Origin: Sneathiella glossodoripedis JCM 23214
GTDB lineage: Bacteria; Pseudomonadota; Alphaproteobacteria; Sneathiellales; Sneathiellaceae
Length of the DNA stretch: 64,000 nt
Assembly (NCBI RefSeq): GCF_000616095.1
Contig: NZ_BAMS01000001.1
Coordinates: 62,001-126,000, forward strand
Direction of reading: 5' to 3'
The translations under genes and the position numbers were made by a program. Numbering within the stretch: the first letter of the stretch is position 1; each line of letters begins with the position of its first letter. This document shows, one piece after another, positions 32,594 to 42,403 of the stretch. A model generated the notes under the pieces. The model had not been told where the DNA came from, ran no database searches, and was given only the letters and a program-made list of their open reading frames with translations.

Positions 32594-34000
32594 TTAGTCC
32601 AGCGTCCGAACATCAGTCAAGTGACCGGTGATTGCCGCCGCTGCTGCCATTGCAGGGCTCACCAAATGGGTGCGACCACCCCGGCCTTGGCGACCTTCAA
32701 AATTCCGGTTTGAAGTAGATGCACAACGATCACCTTCATCAAGACGGTCAGCGTTCATCGCCAAGCACATTGAACAACCGGGCTCCCGCCATTCAAATCC
32801 AGCTTCGGTGAAAATCTTATCCAGGCCTTCTTCTTCTGCCTGGATTTTCACCAAACCTGAGCCTGGAACGATTATCGCATTTACGCTGTCTTTAACTTTA
32901 CGCCCTTTGACCACCTCAGCGACGGCCCGCAAATCTTCAATCCGGCCATTTGTACACGAGCCAACGAAAACGTGGTCGACTTCAATATCGGTCAATTTCA
33001 TGCCTGCCGTAAGGCCCATATACTTGAGCGCCCGTTCTGCTGCGGCCTGTTTTCCCGCATCCGCAAAATCTGAAGGTGCCGGAACAGTAGCACTGATCGG
33101 CAGCGCATCTTCAGGGCTGGTTCCCCAAGTGACATATGGCGTAATTTCTGACGCATCCATCACCACTTCTTTGTCAAATGAAGCACCCTCATCGGTTACA
33201 AGCGTTTTCCAATAGGCAACTGCCTGCTCATATGCACCGGCTTTTGGTGCGTATGGGCGGCCTTTAATATACTCAAAAGTCGTTTCATCAGGAGCGATGA
33301 GACCAGCACGCGCACCTGCCTCGATCGTCAGGTTGCACAAGGTCATGCGCCCTTCCATTGACAGCGAACGAACGGCTTCACCTGCATATTCAATCACGCA
33401 ACCGGTACCACCTGCAGTTCCGATTTTACCAATGATGGCCAATGCCAAATCTTTTGCTGTCACGCCCACTGGTAATTTGCCGTTTACCAAAACCCGCATA
33501 TTTTTGGCTTTGGATTGAATGAGCGTCTGTGTAGCCAAAACATGTTCAACTTCGGAAGTTCCAATACCATGGGCAAGTGCACCAAAGGCACCGTGAGTAG
33601 ATGTATGGCTGTCACCGCAAACAATTGTCATCCCCGGTAACGTTAGCCCCTGCTCAGGGCCGATAATGTGCACAATCCCGCGACGATCATCGGTCATGGA
33701 AAAATAGTTTACACCGAATTCCTTCACGTTCGCTTCAAGGGTTTCAACCTGAAGTTTGCTTTCCGGATCGACGATACCCAGATGTAAATCTTTTGTTGGG
33801 ACATTATGATCAGCAACGGCAAATGTCGCATCGGGACGGCGAACCTTTCTGCCAGCAACTCGCAGGCCCTCGAAAGCCTGTGGGCTGGTGACTTCGTGAA
33901 CAAGGTGACGATCAATATAAAGCAGGCATCCGCCATCTTCCTGAACATCAACCAGGTGACTGTCCCAAATTTTGTCATACAGGGTTTTCGGTGCACCCAT
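32594..34000 (-). CDS. leuC: 3-isopropylmalate dehydratase large subunit
   Basis: Large 4Fe-4S subunit of isopropylmalate isomerase, converting 2- to 3-isopropylmalate. The product is 468 residues from the ATG at 34000, which has an AGAGAGG ribosome site; an ATG eleven codons upstream lacks one. The product carries the aconitase-fold signatures [20 protein letters not shown] and [14 protein letters not shown], and the cluster ligands in [10 protein letters not shown]. It follows rplS across a hairpin. Confidence 0.97.
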   Translation of the reverse strand: MGAPKTLYDKIWDSHLVDVQEDGGCLLYIDRHLVHEVTSPQAFEGLRVAGRKVRRPDATFAVADHNVPTKDLHLGIVDPESKLQVETLEANVKEFGVNYFSMTDDRRGIVHIIGPEQGLTLPGMTIVCGDSHTSTHGAFGALAHGIGTSEVEHVLATQTLIQSKAKNMRVLVNGKLPVGVTAKDLALAIIGKIGTAGGTGCVIEYAGEAVRSLSMEGRMTLCNLTIEAGARAGLIAPDETTFEYIKGRPYAPKAGAYEQAVAYWKTLVTDEGASFDKEVVMDASEITPYVTWGTSPEDALPISATVPAPSDFADAGKQAAAERALKYMGLTAGMKLTDIEVDHVFVGSCTNGRIEDLRAVAEVVKGRKVKDSVNAIIVPGSGLVKIQAEEEGLDKIFTEAGFEWREPGCSMCLAMNADRLDEGDRCASTSNRNFEGRQGRGGRTHLVSPAMAAAAAITGHLTDVRTLD

Positions 34001-34046
34001 TTTCGTGTCCCTCTCTGAGCAGGTATTAGTCATTATTATGCGTTGT

Positions 34047-34069
34047 CCGGCGCGGAGAATCCGCGCCGG
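34047..34069. terminator. Perfect hairpin between rplS and leuC
   Basis: A perfect 10-bp inverted repeat, CCGGCGCGGA/TCCGCGCCGG, with a 3-base loop. It lies between the rplS stop and the leuC start. No U run follows on the minus strand (the next bases are ACAACGC), so it is not a standard intrinsic terminator in the direction of the genes; on the plus strand ATTATTTT follows. It may partly terminate, or protect the 3' end of the ribosomal-protein message. Confidence 0.5.
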
Positions 34070-34103
34070 ATTATTTTACCCCATCACTGGATCAGGGGGA
34101 AAT

Positions 34104-34490
34104 TTATTTAGCAGCTGCTTTCGTGCCGCGATCTTCACGACGCTCGCGAATACGAGCTTTCTTACCGCGCAGTTCACGCAGATAGTAAAGCTTGGAGCGG
34201 CGAACAATACCCTGGCGAACGACTTCAATTTTGTCGATACGTGGTGAATAAAGTGGGAAAACACGTTCCACACCCTCACCGTATGAAATTTTACGAACCG
34301 TAAAGTTCGCGTTAATGCCACCAGAGTTGCGCGCAATACAAACGCCTTCAAACACCTGAATACGCTCACGTGTTCCTTCAACAACTTTCACGTGAACTTT
34401 CAGTGTATCACCAGCACGGAAGTCCGGTACACCACGCTCAGCTGTCAGCTTTTCAATCTGCTCTTGCTCTAGCTTTTGAATTGTATTCAT
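34104..34490 (-). CDS. rplS: 50S ribosomal protein L19
   Basis: L19 sits at the 30S-50S interface. The product is 128 residues from the ATG at 34490 ([15 protein letters not shown], the family start) with AAGGTG upstream; an ATG five codons earlier overlaps the trmD stop and is less likely. It contains the [21 protein letters not shown]-like block and the [20 protein letters not shown] segment. A short Lys/Arg-rich C-terminal tail is normal for the class. Confidence 0.96.
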   Translation of the reverse strand: MNTIQKLEQEQIEKLTAERGVPDFRAGDTLKVHVKVVEGTRERIQVFEGVCIARNSGGINANFTVRKISYGEGVERVFPLYSPRIDKIEVVRQGIVRRSKLYYLRELRGKKARIRERREDRGTKAAAK

Positions 34491-34501
34491 AGCTTTCACC
34501 T

Positions 34502-35248
34502 TCATTTCAGTTTTTCATCTGACCAACGGGCCCAAAGGTCCGCTCGCCGTTGTTTCGTCAATTCTTCGGAGCAGTGTTGCCGCCACTCCTTGATCCTTTC
34601 ATGATGCCCGGAGAGTAAAACCTCCGGGACTTCACGACCTTCCCAGATCGCAGGCCGGGTATAATGAGGATATTCCAACAACCCGGTCTCAAAACTTTCT
34701 TCTTCAAGTGACGACTGATTCCCGGTCACACCAGGTAACAATCGAACCACAGCATCCAACAGTGCCAATGCTGCAACCTCGCCGCCCGAAAGAATGAAAT
34801 CCCCTAGAGAGACTTCTTCCACATCTCGAGCATCAAGCACTCGCTGATCAATTCCTTCAAACCTGCCACACACCAGAATAACCCCTGGCCCCTGTGCCAC
34901 TTCCCGAACAAATTGCTGGTCCAAGACCCGCCCTCGGGGGCTGAAATACATCAATCGCTTCTCTTCGCCAGATGCGACCCTCGCCGCATCAATTGCATTT
35001 CCCAATACATCAGGTCGCATGACCATGCCGGCTCCGCCACCAAAAGGGCTGTCATCAACAGTGTGATGCCTGCCAACTGAATAATCCCGAATATTGGTTA
35101 CCTGCAATTCCCAGGCCCCATTTTCCAGCCCCCTACCAGCCAATGAATGGCCAAGTGGACCTGGAAACATATCCGGATAGAGGGTCAAAACATGCGCGCT
35201 CCAGCTGGAACTGCCTTCTTGAGCCTCATTTTCAGCTTCACGCGTCAT
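34502..35248 (-). CDS. trmD: tRNA (guanine37-N1)-methyltransferase
   Basis: SPOUT-family methyltransferase that makes m1G37 in tRNA and prevents frameshifting. The product is 248 residues, with [16 protein letters not shown] near the N-terminus, the [17 protein letters not shown] segment (65-81), and the trefoil-knot SAM site around [11 protein letters not shown] and [11 protein letters not shown]. The start overlaps the rimM stop as TGATG. It lies between rimM and rplS in the standard rpsP-rimM-trmD-rplS order. Confidence 0.97.
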   Translation of the reverse strand: MTREAENEAQEGSSSWSAHVLTLYPDMFPGPLGHSLAGRGLENGAWELQVTNIRDYSVGRHHTVDDSPFGGGAGMVMRPDVLGNAIDAARVASGEEKRLMYFSPRGRVLDQQFVREVAQGPGVILVCGRFEGIDQRVLDARDVEEVSLGDFILSGGEVAALALLDAVVRLLPGVTGNQSSLEEESFETGLLEYPHYTRPAIWEGREVPEVLLSGHHERIKEWRQHCSEELTKQRRADLWARWSDEKLK

Positions 35249-35828
35249 CAGTGATCCGCGCTCATTTGCGATTCATCTTCAGACTTTTCCGTACTTTCCC
35301 GCTTGGGAACTTCAAAAAAATCTTCAGGCAAATCGATGACAATATGCCCTTGGGTCATATCAACCGTGGGAACCATTTCTTTTGTAAAAGGAACCAGAAC
35401 ACTCGCTTTCTGCCCCTTTCCCTCCGGAACGATTTCCACAATATCTCCGCCTCCATAATCATGCAGACGCAGAATTTTTCCGTATCGGGTTCCGTCTTCA
35501 AATATCACATCCAATCCAACCAGATCAGCGTGATAGAATTCGTCTTCATCCTCAAGCTCGGGTAGCTTCTCACGTTTTACATAAAGCTCCTGCCCTTTCA
35601 GGCTTCTGCCTTATTCCGATCCGAAACACCCTTAATCCGAATAACCGGCATATGTTTCGAAAAGCCCACCAACTTCACATCAAATTTTTGATGTCCGTCC
35701 TTGCTTTCCAACTGACCGTAGGCTGCAATGTCTTCAGGGTTTTCCGTGAAAGTTTTTACTTTCATCTCCCCTCTAACACCTTTCGGCCCGGCAATCACAC
35801 CGAGCAGCAACCGATCCGCATCAGCCAT
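35248..35828 (-). CDS. rimM: 16S rRNA processing protein RimM, with an apparent 1-base frameshift
   Basis: Ribosome-maturation factor for the 30S head, acting with S19. The first frame gives the N-terminal RimM domain from the ATG at 35828 ([21 protein letters not shown]) to RNKAEA, then hits a TGA. A second frame takes over at once ([20 protein letters not shown], then HADLVGL) and carries the PRC-barrel domain ([20 protein letters not shown]) to the stop at 35248. Adding one C at 35601-35602 (GCC CTG for GCC TG) joins AEA to LKGQELYV, exactly the family linker sequence. The total would be about 194 codons, normal for RimM with a short acidic tail. I read the break as a likely sequence error. 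Confidence 0.92.
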
Positions 35829-35839
35829 ACCGGTCAACC

Positions 35840-36247
35840 TTAAGCTTCAGCGGCTTCCTCTGCAGGGGCTTCAGCCTCTGCAGCAGCGGCTGCGGCAGCT
35901 TCAGCAGCTTCCTGAGCAGCCATTTCAGCTTCTTTCAGACGTTCCTGAGCTTTAGCTTTTGGCTTCGCTTTAATTGGATTATTGCGAACCACTTTCTCAC
36001 CGATGCCTGCATCTGCCATAAACTTGGCTACACGATCGGTTGGTTGAGCACCCTGGCTAACCCAATGTTTGATACGATCTTCGTTGATCTTCACACGCTC
36101 TTCGCTGCCTTTTTCAAGCATTGGATTGTATGTACCAACAATTTCAATATACCGACCATCACGAGGGCTACGAGCGTCTGCAACTACGATACGGTAGAAG
36201 GGACGCTTCTTAGCACCCTGACGGGTAAGGCGGATTTTCAATGCCAT
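35840..36247 (-). CDS. rpsP: 30S ribosomal protein S16 with an Ala/Glu-rich tail
   Basis: S16, an assembly protein of the 30S body. The first about 85 residues are the standard S16 domain ([20 protein letters not shown], then [11 protein letters not shown] and the IGTYNP-like VGTYNPM). After a Lys-rich bridge, the last about 35 residues are almost only Ala and Glu, giving 135 residues compared with about 80-90 in gammaproteobacteria. Longer tails occur in alphaproteobacteria. It lies between ffh and rimM. Confidence 0.96.
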   Translation of the reverse strand: MALKIRLTRQGAKKRPFYRIVVADARSPRDGRYIEIVGTYNPMLEKGSEERVKINEDRIKHWVSQGAQPTDRVAKFMADAGIGEKVVRNNPIKAKPKAKAQERLKEAEMAAQEAAEAAAAAAAEAEAPAEEAAEA

Positions 36248-36285
36248 AGCTTAACTTCTTTCTCTTCAGTCAAAAACTGTATTAC

Positions 36286-37647
36286 CTAAAATTTCATTCC
36301 CGGTGGCAAAAGCCCTTGCAACCCGCCGCGCATAACGCCCTTGTTGCCGAGCTTCTTCACCTTTTTCATCATTGACGCCATCTGTTTGTGCTGCTTGAGC
36401 AACCGATTAACGTCCTGAACGGACATTCCAGCACCAGCCGCAATGCGTCTCTTGCGGGATGCCGCGATAATTTGAGGATTCCTACGCTCCTTGGGGGTCA
36501 TGGATTCCACAATTGCGATCTGTCTTTTAAGCAACTTGTCATCAAGATTTACACCTTCAAGCTGCTTCTTCATCTTGCCAACACCAGGCAACATTCCAAC
36601 AAGGCTGCCCATACCGCCCATTTTCAGCATCTGACGGAGTTGGCCTGCAAGGTCATCAAGATCGAACGTGCCTTTTTGCATCTTCAGGGCGAGCTTTTCA
36701 GCTTCATCCTTTTCGATCATTTCTGACGCTTTTTCAACAAGAGAGACAACGTCCCCCATGCCAAGAATTCTGTTGGCTATCCGGTCTGGATGAAACGCCT
36801 CAAGCGCATCCATTTTCTCACCCGTGCCCAGCAGCTTGATCGGACAACCAGTGACCTCACGCATGGAAAGCGCAGCACCACCGCGACCATCACCATCAAT
36901 ACGGGTCATCACGATACCCGTGACATCTACCCGCTCCCTGAACTGCTCGGCCACATTGACGGCATCTTGACCAGTCAAGCTATCAACCACCAGCAATGTT
37001 TCTGTTGGTGCGGCCACTTGATGAACGGCTTTCATTTCCGCCATCAACTGCTCATCCACATGTAGACGGCCAGCCGTATCAAGCATGACCACATCGAAGC
37101 CTTGCAACTTCGCCGACTGAAGAGCACGATTGGCAATTTCAACCGGTTGCTGGCCAGCAACGATAGGCAGGGTCGTAACCCCAGTCTGCTCGCCTAATAC
37201 CTTCAACTGCTCCTGAGCTGCAGGACGGCGCACGTCCAGTGACGCCATCATCACTTTCTTGCCATGCTTTTCCGTCAAAAATTTGGCAATTTTAGCAGTC
37301 GATGTTGTCTTACCTGAGCCTTGCAGTCCCACCATCATGAAAACAACAGGTGGCACTGCTAGAAGGTTAAGCTCTTGTGATTCGGAGCCAAGTGTTTCAA
37401 CAAGCTGGTCATGAACCACCTTGATAACCATTTGCCCGGGATTAATGGACTTCAGAACTTCGGTTCCGACAGCCTTGGCCTTCGCTTTTTTAATAAAGCT
37501 TTTAACGACGGGCAGCGCGACATCCGCTTCCAGCAAGGCAACGCGCACCTCTCGCATCACCTCACTGACATCCGCTTCTGTCAGAGCGCCACGCTTGGTC
37601 AATTTACCAAGTACGTCGCCTAGTCTGCCTGTCAAATTTTCGAACAT
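36286..37647 (-). CDS. ffh: Signal recognition particle protein Ffh
   Basis: GTPase subunit of the SRP, which binds signal sequences and 4.5S RNA and delivers ribosomes to FtsY. The 453-residue product has an N-domain, the G-domain with P-loop GLQGSGKT (107-114), DTAGR, the TRIDGDGRGGAAL segment, and a methionine-rich M-domain (GGMGSLVGMLPGVGKMKKQ, GAGMSVQDVNRLLKQHKQM). It heads the minus-strand run towards rpsP, diverging from dapF. Confidence 0.97.
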   Translation of the reverse strand: MFENLTGRLGDVLGKLTKRGALTEADVSEVMREVRVALLEADVALPVVKSFIKKAKAKAVGTEVLKSINPGQMVIKVVHDQLVETLGSESQELNLLAVPPVVFMMVGLQGSGKTTSTAKIAKFLTEKHGKKVMMASLDVRRPAAQEQLKVLGEQTGVTTLPIVAGQQPVEIANRALQSAKLQGFDVVMLDTAGRLHVDEQLMAEMKAVHQVAAPTETLLVVDSLTGQDAVNVAEQFRERVDVTGIVMTRIDGDGRGGAALSMREVTGCPIKLLGTGEKMDALEAFHPDRIANRILGMGDVVSLVEKASEMIEKDEAEKLALKMQKGTFDLDDLAGQLRQMLKMGGMGSLVGMLPGVGKMKKQLEGVNLDDKLLKRQIAIVESMTPKERRNPQIIAASRKRRIAAGAGMSVQDVNRLLKQHKQMASMMKKVKKLGNKGVMRGGLQGLLPPGMKF

Positions 37648-37907
37648 TCTGGTATAAACCCGTTCAAATCAGCCAATTGCTATTAAATCTCTATTCACGA
37701 TAAATCACCAGAATCGGTACAACGCAAAAAGCGCCAGTGCGCGAAACTCGCGGACTGACGGGTACCTGAATGCGGCACAAATGATATGGCTCATTTAACG
37801 TGAGTGCGGTGAAATAGCCATAGCTGACCTCAAGAGTCAAGCCTTTACACGCAAAAAAGCTAAACAAACGCTGGACCTAAACGCCCTAAACGCCTATATC
37901 GCGCGGT
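37648..37907. promoter_or_regulatory. Divergent promoter region between ffh and dapF
   Basis: A 260-bp noncoding gap between two outward-facing gene runs (ffh-rpsP-... and dapF-mtaB-ftsY-...). Promoters for both must lie here. A GC-rich patch with short inverted repeats around 37730-37765 is visible. I found no confident promoter boxes, RNA gene or coding sequence. Confidence 0.4.
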
Positions 37908-38744
37908 ATGGAAACGGTATCTTTTAAAAAAATGCACGGGCTTGGAAACGACTTCGTCATCATTGACGGTCGCGGTCACCCACCCAAACTATCCTCCGGA
38001 CAATTACGAGCCATCGGGGACAGGCATCGCGGTGTTGGCTATGATCAATTGATTGTGCTGGAAAATTCTGCAACGGCTGACGTGTTTATGCGGATCTTCA
38101 ACTCGGATGGAACCGAGGCTGAGGCCTGCGGCAATGCGACGCGTTGTGTTGCGCATCTAATGATGACAGAAAAGCAAAAAGATATTGTTGTTGTTGAAAC
38201 AGTTGCAGGCCATTTAAAAGGTAAAAAAATTTCTGGCGGAAATATAGTAGTTGATATGGGTGTGCCAAATCTCGACTGGCAAGCCATCCCACTCGCAACC
38301 AAACAGGATACAGATAAGGTTGAAATTTCTGCTGGTCCCCTCAGTTATCCTGTGGCGGTCAATATGGGCAACCCACATCTGGTCTTTTTTGTTGAAAACG
38401 CGGATGAGATCGAACTTGAAAAATGGGGACCTGTCCTTGAGAACGATTCACTACTTCCGGCCAAGGCTAACATCAGCGTCGCAAGCCCCATGGAAAATGG
38501 AGAGTTTCGCCTTCGCGTCTGGGAACGCGGTGTTGGCATAACGCTCGCCTGCGGTTCAGCCGCCTGTGCGACAATTGTAGCTGCATGTCGCAGAGGCCTT
38601 AGCGATGGAAAAGCACGTTTACATTTAAATGGAGGTCCGCTTGATATGGAATATCTTGAAAGCGGAAACGTGCTAATGGGCGGTCCGGTTGCGTATTCCT
38701 TTGAAGGTGTATTGGACCTCAGCTTACTGGAAGGCTCCCACTAA
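37908..38744 (+). CDS. dapF: Diaminopimelate epimerase
   Basis: Cofactor-independent epimerase that makes meso-diaminopimelate for lysine and peptidoglycan. The product is 278 residues, with the two-cysteine active site: C74 in EACGNATRC and the second cysteine in LACGSAACA near residue 220. HGLGNDFVIIDG at the N-terminus and NMGNPHLVFF in the middle are family motifs. It is the first gene of a tightly packed run; its TAA overlaps the mtaB ATG by one base. Confidence 0.97.
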   Translation: METVSFKKMHGLGNDFVIIDGRGHPPKLSSGQLRAIGDRHRGVGYDQLIVLENSATADVFMRIFNSDGTEAEACGNATRCVAHLMMTEKQKDIVVVETVAGHLKGKKISGGNIVVDMGVPNLDWQAIPLATKQDTDKVEISAGPLSYPVAVNMGNPHLVFFVENADEIELEKWGPVLENDSLLPAKANISVASPMENGEFRLRVWERGVGITLACGSAACATIVAACRRGLSDGKARLHLNGGPLDMEYLESGNVLMGGPVAYSFEGVLDLSLLEGSH

Positions 38745-40021
38745 TGAGTAGCCCGAAAGCCAATACTGGCCCGGAAGTCATTACCTTCGGCTGCAGGCTC
38801 AATACATACGAATCTGAAGTTATGCGGGGTCACGCCACAGCGGCGGGCCTCGATAACGCGGTTATCATCAACACTTGCGCTGTAACAAGCGAAGCTGAAC
38901 GACAGGCCCGTCAGGCAATTCGAAAAGCCCGCCGTGACAAACCAGACGCAAAAATTATCGTTACGGGATGTGCTGCCCAAACAAACCCGGATCAATTCCA
39001 ATACATGGATGAAGTTGATCAAATTCTGGGTAACCTGGAAAAGCTCGAAGCAACTTCTTTCGGCCTTGAAGCAAGTGAGAGAGTACAGGTCAACGACATC
39101 ATGTCCGCCACCGAAACCGCCAGTCACCTTCTGGAAGGATTCGAAGGCCGTGCTCGCGCGTTTTTACAGATTCAGAATGGCTGCAATCACAGATGCACGT
39201 TCTGCATTATTCCTTATGGTCGAGGCAATAGTCGTTCCGTACCGATAGGAGCTATTGCGGAGCAGGCGAAATCCCTCTGTGCTAATGGTTATCAGGAATT
39301 TGTTCTGACCGGCGTCGATATCACCGCCTACGGAGAAGATTTACCCGGAACACCAACATTAGGTCAAATGTGTCGCCGACTTCTGGCCGCAGTACCCGAA
39401 ATTAAAAGGCTCCGACTGTCTTCTTTGGATCCCGTAGAAATCGATGATGACTTGTGGCACCTTATTGAACACGAAAAGCGCTTAATGCCTCACCTTCACA
39501 TCAGTCTTCAGGCTGGTGACGATATGGTGCTTAAACGAATGAAACGCAGACATCTGAGGCAGGATGTATATGACTTTGTCGCAAGGGCAAGATCTCTTCG
39601 CCCAGATGTCGTATTTGGTGCAGACATCATTGCCGGCTTTCCAACAGAAACAGACGAGATGGCTGAAAATAGCAGACTTCTGCTGGAGGAGTGTGACATT
39701 ACTTATGCGCATGTGTTTCCCTACTCAGAGCGACCTGGGACGCCGGCATCGAAAATGCCTCAGGTAGCAGGAAACATTAGAAAAAAACGCGCTGCCAATT
39801 TACGAGCTGTTGGGGACGCCAACCTGAAAAGACATTTGCACTCACTAATTGGTAAAAGACTCTCCGTACTCGCCGAAAACGAAACCACGGGTCGAACTGA
39901 AACCTACGCACCGGTAAGCTTTGATTTTACCGCGGAACCCGGTAGGATTATCGATGTATTGATTACAGGCAGCGATGGCAAAAAGCTGCAGGGCAGTTTT
40001 AAGGAAACTTCCATTTCATGA
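38744..40021 (+). CDS. mtaB: tRNA t6A37 methylthiotransferase MtaB
   Basis: Radical-SAM enzyme that turns t6A37 into ms2t6A37 in tRNA. The 425-residue product has the N-terminal MTTase cluster cysteines C17, C45 and C76, the radical-SAM motif CNHRCTFC (C147, C151, C154) and a C-terminal TRAM-like region. The dapF-mtaB-ftsY order is common in alphaproteobacteria. Its stop overlaps the ftsY start by four bases. Confidence 0.94.
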   Translation: MSSPKANTGPEVITFGCRLNTYESEVMRGHATAAGLDNAVIINTCAVTSEAERQARQAIRKARRDKPDAKIIVTGCAAQTNPDQFQYMDEVDQILGNLEKLEATSFGLEASERVQVNDIMSATETASHLLEGFEGRARAFLQIQNGCNHRCTFCIIPYGRGNSRSVPIGAIAEQAKSLCANGYQEFVLTGVDITAYGEDLPGTPTLGQMCRRLLAAVPEIKRLRLSSLDPVEIDDDLWHLIEHEKRLMPHLHISLQAGDDMVLKRMKRRHLRQDVYDFVARARSLRPDVVFGADIIAGFPTETDEMAENSRLLLEECDITYAHVFPYSERPGTPASKMPQVAGNIRKKRAANLRAVGDANLKRHLHSLIGKRLSVLAENETTGRTETYAPVSFDFTAEPGRIIDVLITGSDGKKLQGSFKETSIS

Positions 40022-40965
40022 GTGAAACAGGGCAGACAGAAAAAAAGGGTTGGTTTCGAAAACTAACCGATGGACTGAAGCGGTCATCCAACAAAATTTC
40101 CAGTGGTATTTCGGATATTTTCACGAAACGCAAGCTCGATGACGATGTTGTTGAAGAGCTTGAAGAACTGCTAATTACTTCAGACTTAGGAGTTACAACA
40201 GCCGCACGTATAACAGCCAACATTGCAAAAACACGATATGACAAGGAAATAGCCCCAGAGGAAATTCGAGAAGCCCTTGCCGCAGAAATTACAGAAATCT
40301 TAACCCCTGTTGCACGGCCGTTTGAACTTGATAGTGACAAGAAACCTCATGTCGTGCTGGTCATTGGTGTCAACGGATCCGGTAAGACAACGACGATTGG
40401 TAAATTTGCCAAACAATATACCGCAATGGGTAAAAAAGTTGTTCTTGCCGCCGGCGACACATTCCGCGCGGCAGCGGTGGAGCAACTCGGCATCTGGGGA
40501 GAGCGTACGGGCGCAAGTGTTGTTACAACCAAAGTTGGCGGTGATGCCGCAGGATTAGCCTACACAGCATATGAAAAAGCTGTAGCTGACTATGCAGACC
40601 TGCTGCTAATTGACACGGCAGGGAGGCTGCAAAACAAGACAGACCTGATGGCTGAGCTCGAAAAAATCATCCGTGTTCTTCGCAAGTTGGATGCGAGCCT
40701 CCCGCATTCATCTATTTTGGTATTGGATGCAACGACAGGCCAAAATGCTTTAAATCAAGCGGAAATTTTCGGCAAAACCTGTGATGTAACCGGTTTGGTC
40801 ATGACCAAACTGGATGGAACTGCACGCGGTGGTGTTCTGGTTGCCATAGCCGATAAGTTCAAACTTCCCGTGCATGCTATTGGCGTAGGTGAAGGTGTCG
40901 ATGATCTGCAGCCTTTCGCAGCAGAAGATTTCGCGCGCGCCCTTGCCGGTGTCAATAACCCCTAA
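40018..40965 (+). CDS. ftsY: SRP receptor GTPase FtsY
   Basis: Membrane-associated SRP receptor that forms the GTPase heterodimer with Ffh. The product is 315 residues, with a short N-terminal segment, the N-domain (about 20-100), the G-domain P-loop GVNGSGKT (117-124), DTAGRLQNK, and TKLDGTARGG. The long acidic A-domain of the E. coli protein is missing, as usual in alphaproteobacteria; membrane contact is then mediated by the N-terminal helix. It is in the same run as mtaB. Confidence 0.97.
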   Translation: MSETGQTEKKGWFRKLTDGLKRSSNKISSGISDIFTKRKLDDDVVEELEELLITSDLGVTTAARITANIAKTRYDKEIAPEEIREALAAEITEILTPVARPFELDSDKKPHVVLVIGVNGSGKTTTIGKFAKQYTAMGKKVVLAAGDTFRAAAVEQLGIWGERTGASVVTTKVGGDAAGLAYTAYEKAVADYADLLLIDTAGRLQNKTDLMAELEKIIRVLRKLDASLPHSSILVLDATTGQNALNQAEIFGKTCDVTGLVMTKLDGTARGGVLVAIADKFKLPVHAIGVGEGVDDLQPFAAEDFARALAGVNNP

Positions 40966-40986
40966 TCAATTTCAGGAGTAGTATTT

Positions 40987-41559
40987 ATGTCGACGCGTAA
41001 GATGCCTCAGTCGATCAAAACAGCAACAGAGCTCGGTCCTATCGTAATCTTCTTTGCTGCCTACTATCTCTATGATTTGTATGTCGCAACTGGTGCAATC
41101 ATGGCGACCACATTGGGTTCGCTTATTGTATCCTACGCTTATGAAAAACGAATCCCGGCCATGCCATTGGTGACGGCGGTTGTTGTTACTATTTTCGGGG
41201 GCCTGACCCTATATCTGAATGATGATACTTTCATAAAAATGAAGCCAACGATCATCTATGCGTTATTTGCAGCAGCGTTAGCGGCGGGATTATTACTGGG
41301 CAAGTCATTTGTAAAAACGCTATTTGGTAATTTCTGGGATCTTTCTGACACCGGATGGCATCAATTGACAGTCCGACTGACACTGTTCTTCCTAAGTCTG
41401 GCTGTGGTTAATGAAATCGTCTGGCGTAACTTTTCCACCGACTTTTGGGTAAACGTAAAAGTGTTCGGCTTTACCGGCATAACTTTCGTATTTTTTATGG
41501 CTCAAGTCCCGTTGCTCACCAAGCACAGTACGAAAAGTGAAGACAGCCCAGAGGAATAA
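40987..41559 (+). CDS. yciB: Inner-membrane septation protein (YciB/IspZ)
   Basis: Integral membrane protein of the IspZ/YciB family, connected in E. coli to envelope and division stability. The product is 190 residues with five or six hydrophobic helices. It has the family motifs ELGPIVIFFAAYYL near the N-terminus, SYAYEKRIP, NDDTFIKMKPTI and the WRNFSTDFWVNVKVFG segment. The ATG at 40987 has a good GGAG site, and it lies 21 bases after ftsY. Confidence 0.92.
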   Translation: MSTRKMPQSIKTATELGPIVIFFAAYYLYDLYVATGAIMATTLGSLIVSYAYEKRIPAMPLVTAVVVTIFGGLTLYLNDDTFIKMKPTIIYALFAAALAAGLLLGKSFVKTLFGNFWDLSDTGWHQLTVRLTLFFLSLAVVNEIVWRNFSTDFWVNVKVFGFTGITFVFFMAQVPLLTKHSTKSEDSPEE

Positions 41560-41564
41560 AGCAG

Positions 41565-42403
41565 GTGGCGCTTCCTTATTTTCCGCTTGAAGATGGAAAC
41601 TTCAAACTGTCAATGGGCTTAAAACCAGCGCCGTCAGGAAGCTGGATTAAAGTAGATCACGACTATGAGCAGCAGATAAATATTCGAAGATCATTGCTTC
41701 AAAAGCAACGCTCTGATGTTTTTGCGTCGGTCAAAGACGCTTCGAAGGCGGAACATCGCGTCTGTCAGATGGTGCAAGAAACTTTAAAATTCCAGATGCC
41801 AAATCTGTCAAGCTTCAAGCCACTTGATGATGAAAATGACCTGGTAAAAGCAGCCAGCCTCATTCAGGAAGACCTCGTCATCATGCGTGAAGGTGAAAAC
41901 GGATTTAATCTGATCTCCGCTGTTGTTTGCTTTCCGTCAGCCTGGAACTTAAAAACCAAGGTCGGGGAAAGCATAAGAAATATTCACGCCCCTGTGCCGG
42001 GTGTAAATAAACAAATCGGGCATTCGATTGATCTGTTTTTCAAAAACATGAAACAAGAAAAATTGGTCGAGCGTTTTAACTGGGGATTATATGATCGAGA
42101 GGACCTATTCCAGCCCGATTGGTGGCGCAGCTGCAAACGCCTGCAAAAATCACAAGACAAACAATTGGTTCCGGGATTTTCTTTCGTGTAGAACGGCAAA
42201 CACTCCAACGTATTCAGGATACACAGGACGCATTGTTTACAATCCGTATCTACAACACCCCTCTTCAAGAAGTTGCACAAGATCCAATACGAGCGAGGCT
42301 TTTGTCCCGGCACATTTCAACCATGAGCAATGACTTTAAATCCTATAAATCAATCCTGAAATATGAAGACTTACTTCAAGAGTATTTGTGCAGACACTTT
42401 TAG
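41565..42403 (+). CDS. DUF3445 family protein, with an apparent 1-base frameshift
   Basis: Member of the DUF3445 family, some of which are heme-dependent oxidative N-demethylase subunits. From a GTG at 41565 (GAGGAATAAAGCAG upstream) the first frame gives family sequence through ISAVVCFPSAWNL and RFNWGLYDREDLFQP, then drifts and stops at 42191. A second frame resumes with FFRVERQTLQRI and DALFTIRIYNTPL, which is the conserved C-terminal block, and ends at 42403. One missing C at 42114-42116 (AGCCC for AGCCCC) joins them as LFQPRLVAQL, giving about 280 residues. Its stop overlaps the convergent NUDIX gene. The exact reaction of this homologue is unknown. Confidence 0.78.

Noticed and set aside
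42091-42333. 80-codon frame after the DUF3445 break
   Set aside because: It is the third frame; the conserved family block is in the frame ending at 42403.
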